Shown: positions 63,587-64,000 of the stretch, piece after piece
How positions within the stretch are numbered: position 1 is the first letter of the stretch
Layout: each line of letters starts with the position of its first letter
Assembly (NCBI GenBank): GCA_017307955.1
Contig: JAFKFV010000018.1
Span: 62,001-126,000, forward strand
Direction: 5' to 3'
From: Allobosea sp.
GTDB lineage: Bacteria > Pseudomonadota > Alphaproteobacteria > Rhizobiales > Kaistiaceae
DNA: 64,000 bases
Translations under genes and position numbers: made by a program
Notes under the pieces: generated by a model
What the model saw: the letters and a program-made list of their open reading frames with translations, nothing else
Told to the model about the DNA's origin: nothing
Database searches by the model: none

Positions 63587-64000
63587 ATGGACACGTTCCG
63601 CTGGATGTCGACGGTGTTCTCGATGATCCTCGGCCTCGGCGTCGCCCGGATCCTCGCCTCCGCCGTCGCCGCGCTCCGGGCACGCCGGCGCGCCAGCCTC
63701 GACTGGCTGCCGCTCGCCTGGGCCTTCTTCATCTTCGCGCAGCAACTGACCCTTTGGTGGAGCCTCGAGGACCTCGCCAATCTCTCGGCGCACTGGACCT
63801 ATTTCCAGTTCCTGATTCTGGTGACGCTGGTGCTGACGCTGTTCGTCGCCGCCGCCTCCGTCCTGCCGCCGAACGAGATCGCGGCGGGCGAGAGCCTCCG
63901 CCGCTTCTTCGACGAGGACGGCCGCTTCGGCCTGCTCGCGCTCGCCGCCTTCAATGTCACCGCGCTCGCCGTCAATCACGTCTTCTGGTCGCCGGCCCCG
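63587..64000 (+). CDS. Multi-helix membrane protein, 3'-truncated by window edge
   Basis: ATG 63587 after GGGAGGGCGC; 138 codons are open to the end of the window. Hydrophobic segments lie near residues 7-30, 42-58, 70-92 and 110-130, separated by short charged loops (RARRRAS; PPNEIAAGESLRRFFDEDG). No recognised family. Divergent from rpsB, 240 bases away. Confidence 0.75.
   Translation, partial: MDTFRWMSTVFSMILGLGVARILASAVAALRARRRASLDWLPLAWAFFIFAQQLTLWWSLEDLANLSAHWTYFQFLILVTLVLTLFVAAASVLPPNEIAAGESLRRFFDEDGRFGLLALAAFNVTALAVNHVFWSPAP

Overview
This window looks like a chromosomal segment of a high-GC alphaproteobacterium of the order Hyphomicrobiales (Rhizobiales). The clues are the 14-gene run rpsB-tsf-pyrH-frr-uppS-cdsA-dxr-rseP-bamA-lpxD-fabZ-lpxA-lpxI-lpxB, a coenzyme B12-dependent ribonucleotide reductase, a phasin, an ATP12-type F1 assembly chaperone, propionyl-CoA carboxylase, and DUF1489/DUF599/DUF3253 genes common in that order. 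The genus cannot be fixed from sequence reading alone; a Kaistia-like relative is only a guess. I see no insertion sequence, prophage, CRISPR array, rRNA operon or replication origin.

Layout. 1-4.2 kb: the 3' part of nrdJ, a RES/Xre toxin-antitoxin pair and two tandem paralogous mini-lipoproteins. 4.3-10.5 kb: phasin, a penicillin-binding D,D-carboxypeptidase with a SPOR domain, a membrane J-domain protein, panC and small conserved genes (DUF1489, DUF599, DUF3253, GFA). 10.5-17.7 kb: YdcF, an aldo/keto reductase, a diguanylate cyclase, an oxidoreductase/aminotransferase pair that I infer to be GnnA/GnnB, a small P-loop kinase and the Mg2+ channel MgtE. 17.9-21.2 kb: tRNA-Leu(GAG), lipB, acyP, a HAD phosphatase and a GT21-like glycosyltransferase. 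21.2-30 kb: the two halves of propionyl-CoA carboxylase (pccA and pccB, both on the minus strand) with seven or more plus-strand genes between them: two paralogous exported alpha/beta-hydrolases bracketing an SDR and folP-folB-folK, then a FitAB/VapBC-type toxin-antitoxin pair. 30-37.7 kb: a small secreted protein, atp12, rluC, crcB, a tandem pair of exported beta-rich paralogs of unknown function, and a divergent azoreductase/TetR pair. 37.7-47.8 kb: the cytochrome bd locus, with cydDC on the minus strand and cydABX on the plus strand, separated by a DUF1576 protein, a urea transporter and a glycosyltransferase; a perfect FNR/FixK box precedes cydA. 47.9-63.3 kb: a CorA/ZntB transporter, then the long minus-strand translation-isoprenoid-envelope cluster. 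63.6-64 kb: the start of an unknown membrane protein.

How the genes fit together. The largest theme is envelope building. uppS, cdsA and dxr supply isoprenoid and phospholipid precursors. rseP and bamA serve membrane proteolysis and outer-membrane assembly. lpxD, fabZ, lpxA, lpxI and lpxB make lipid A, and the distant putative gnnAB pair may convert its sugar to a 2,3-diamino form. A second theme is microaerobic respiration: cydABX, its assembly exporter cydDC and an FNR-type switch. A third is cofactor supply (folate, pantothenate, lipoate). The least explained parts, and the best places to look for new biology, are the tandem secreted paralogs at 33.0-36.3 kb, the twin mini-lipoproteins at 3.7-4.2 kb and the exported hydrolase pair around the folate genes. 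Many genes overlap by 1-4 bases, so translational coupling is widespread, and three starts in coupled genes are TTG or GTG.
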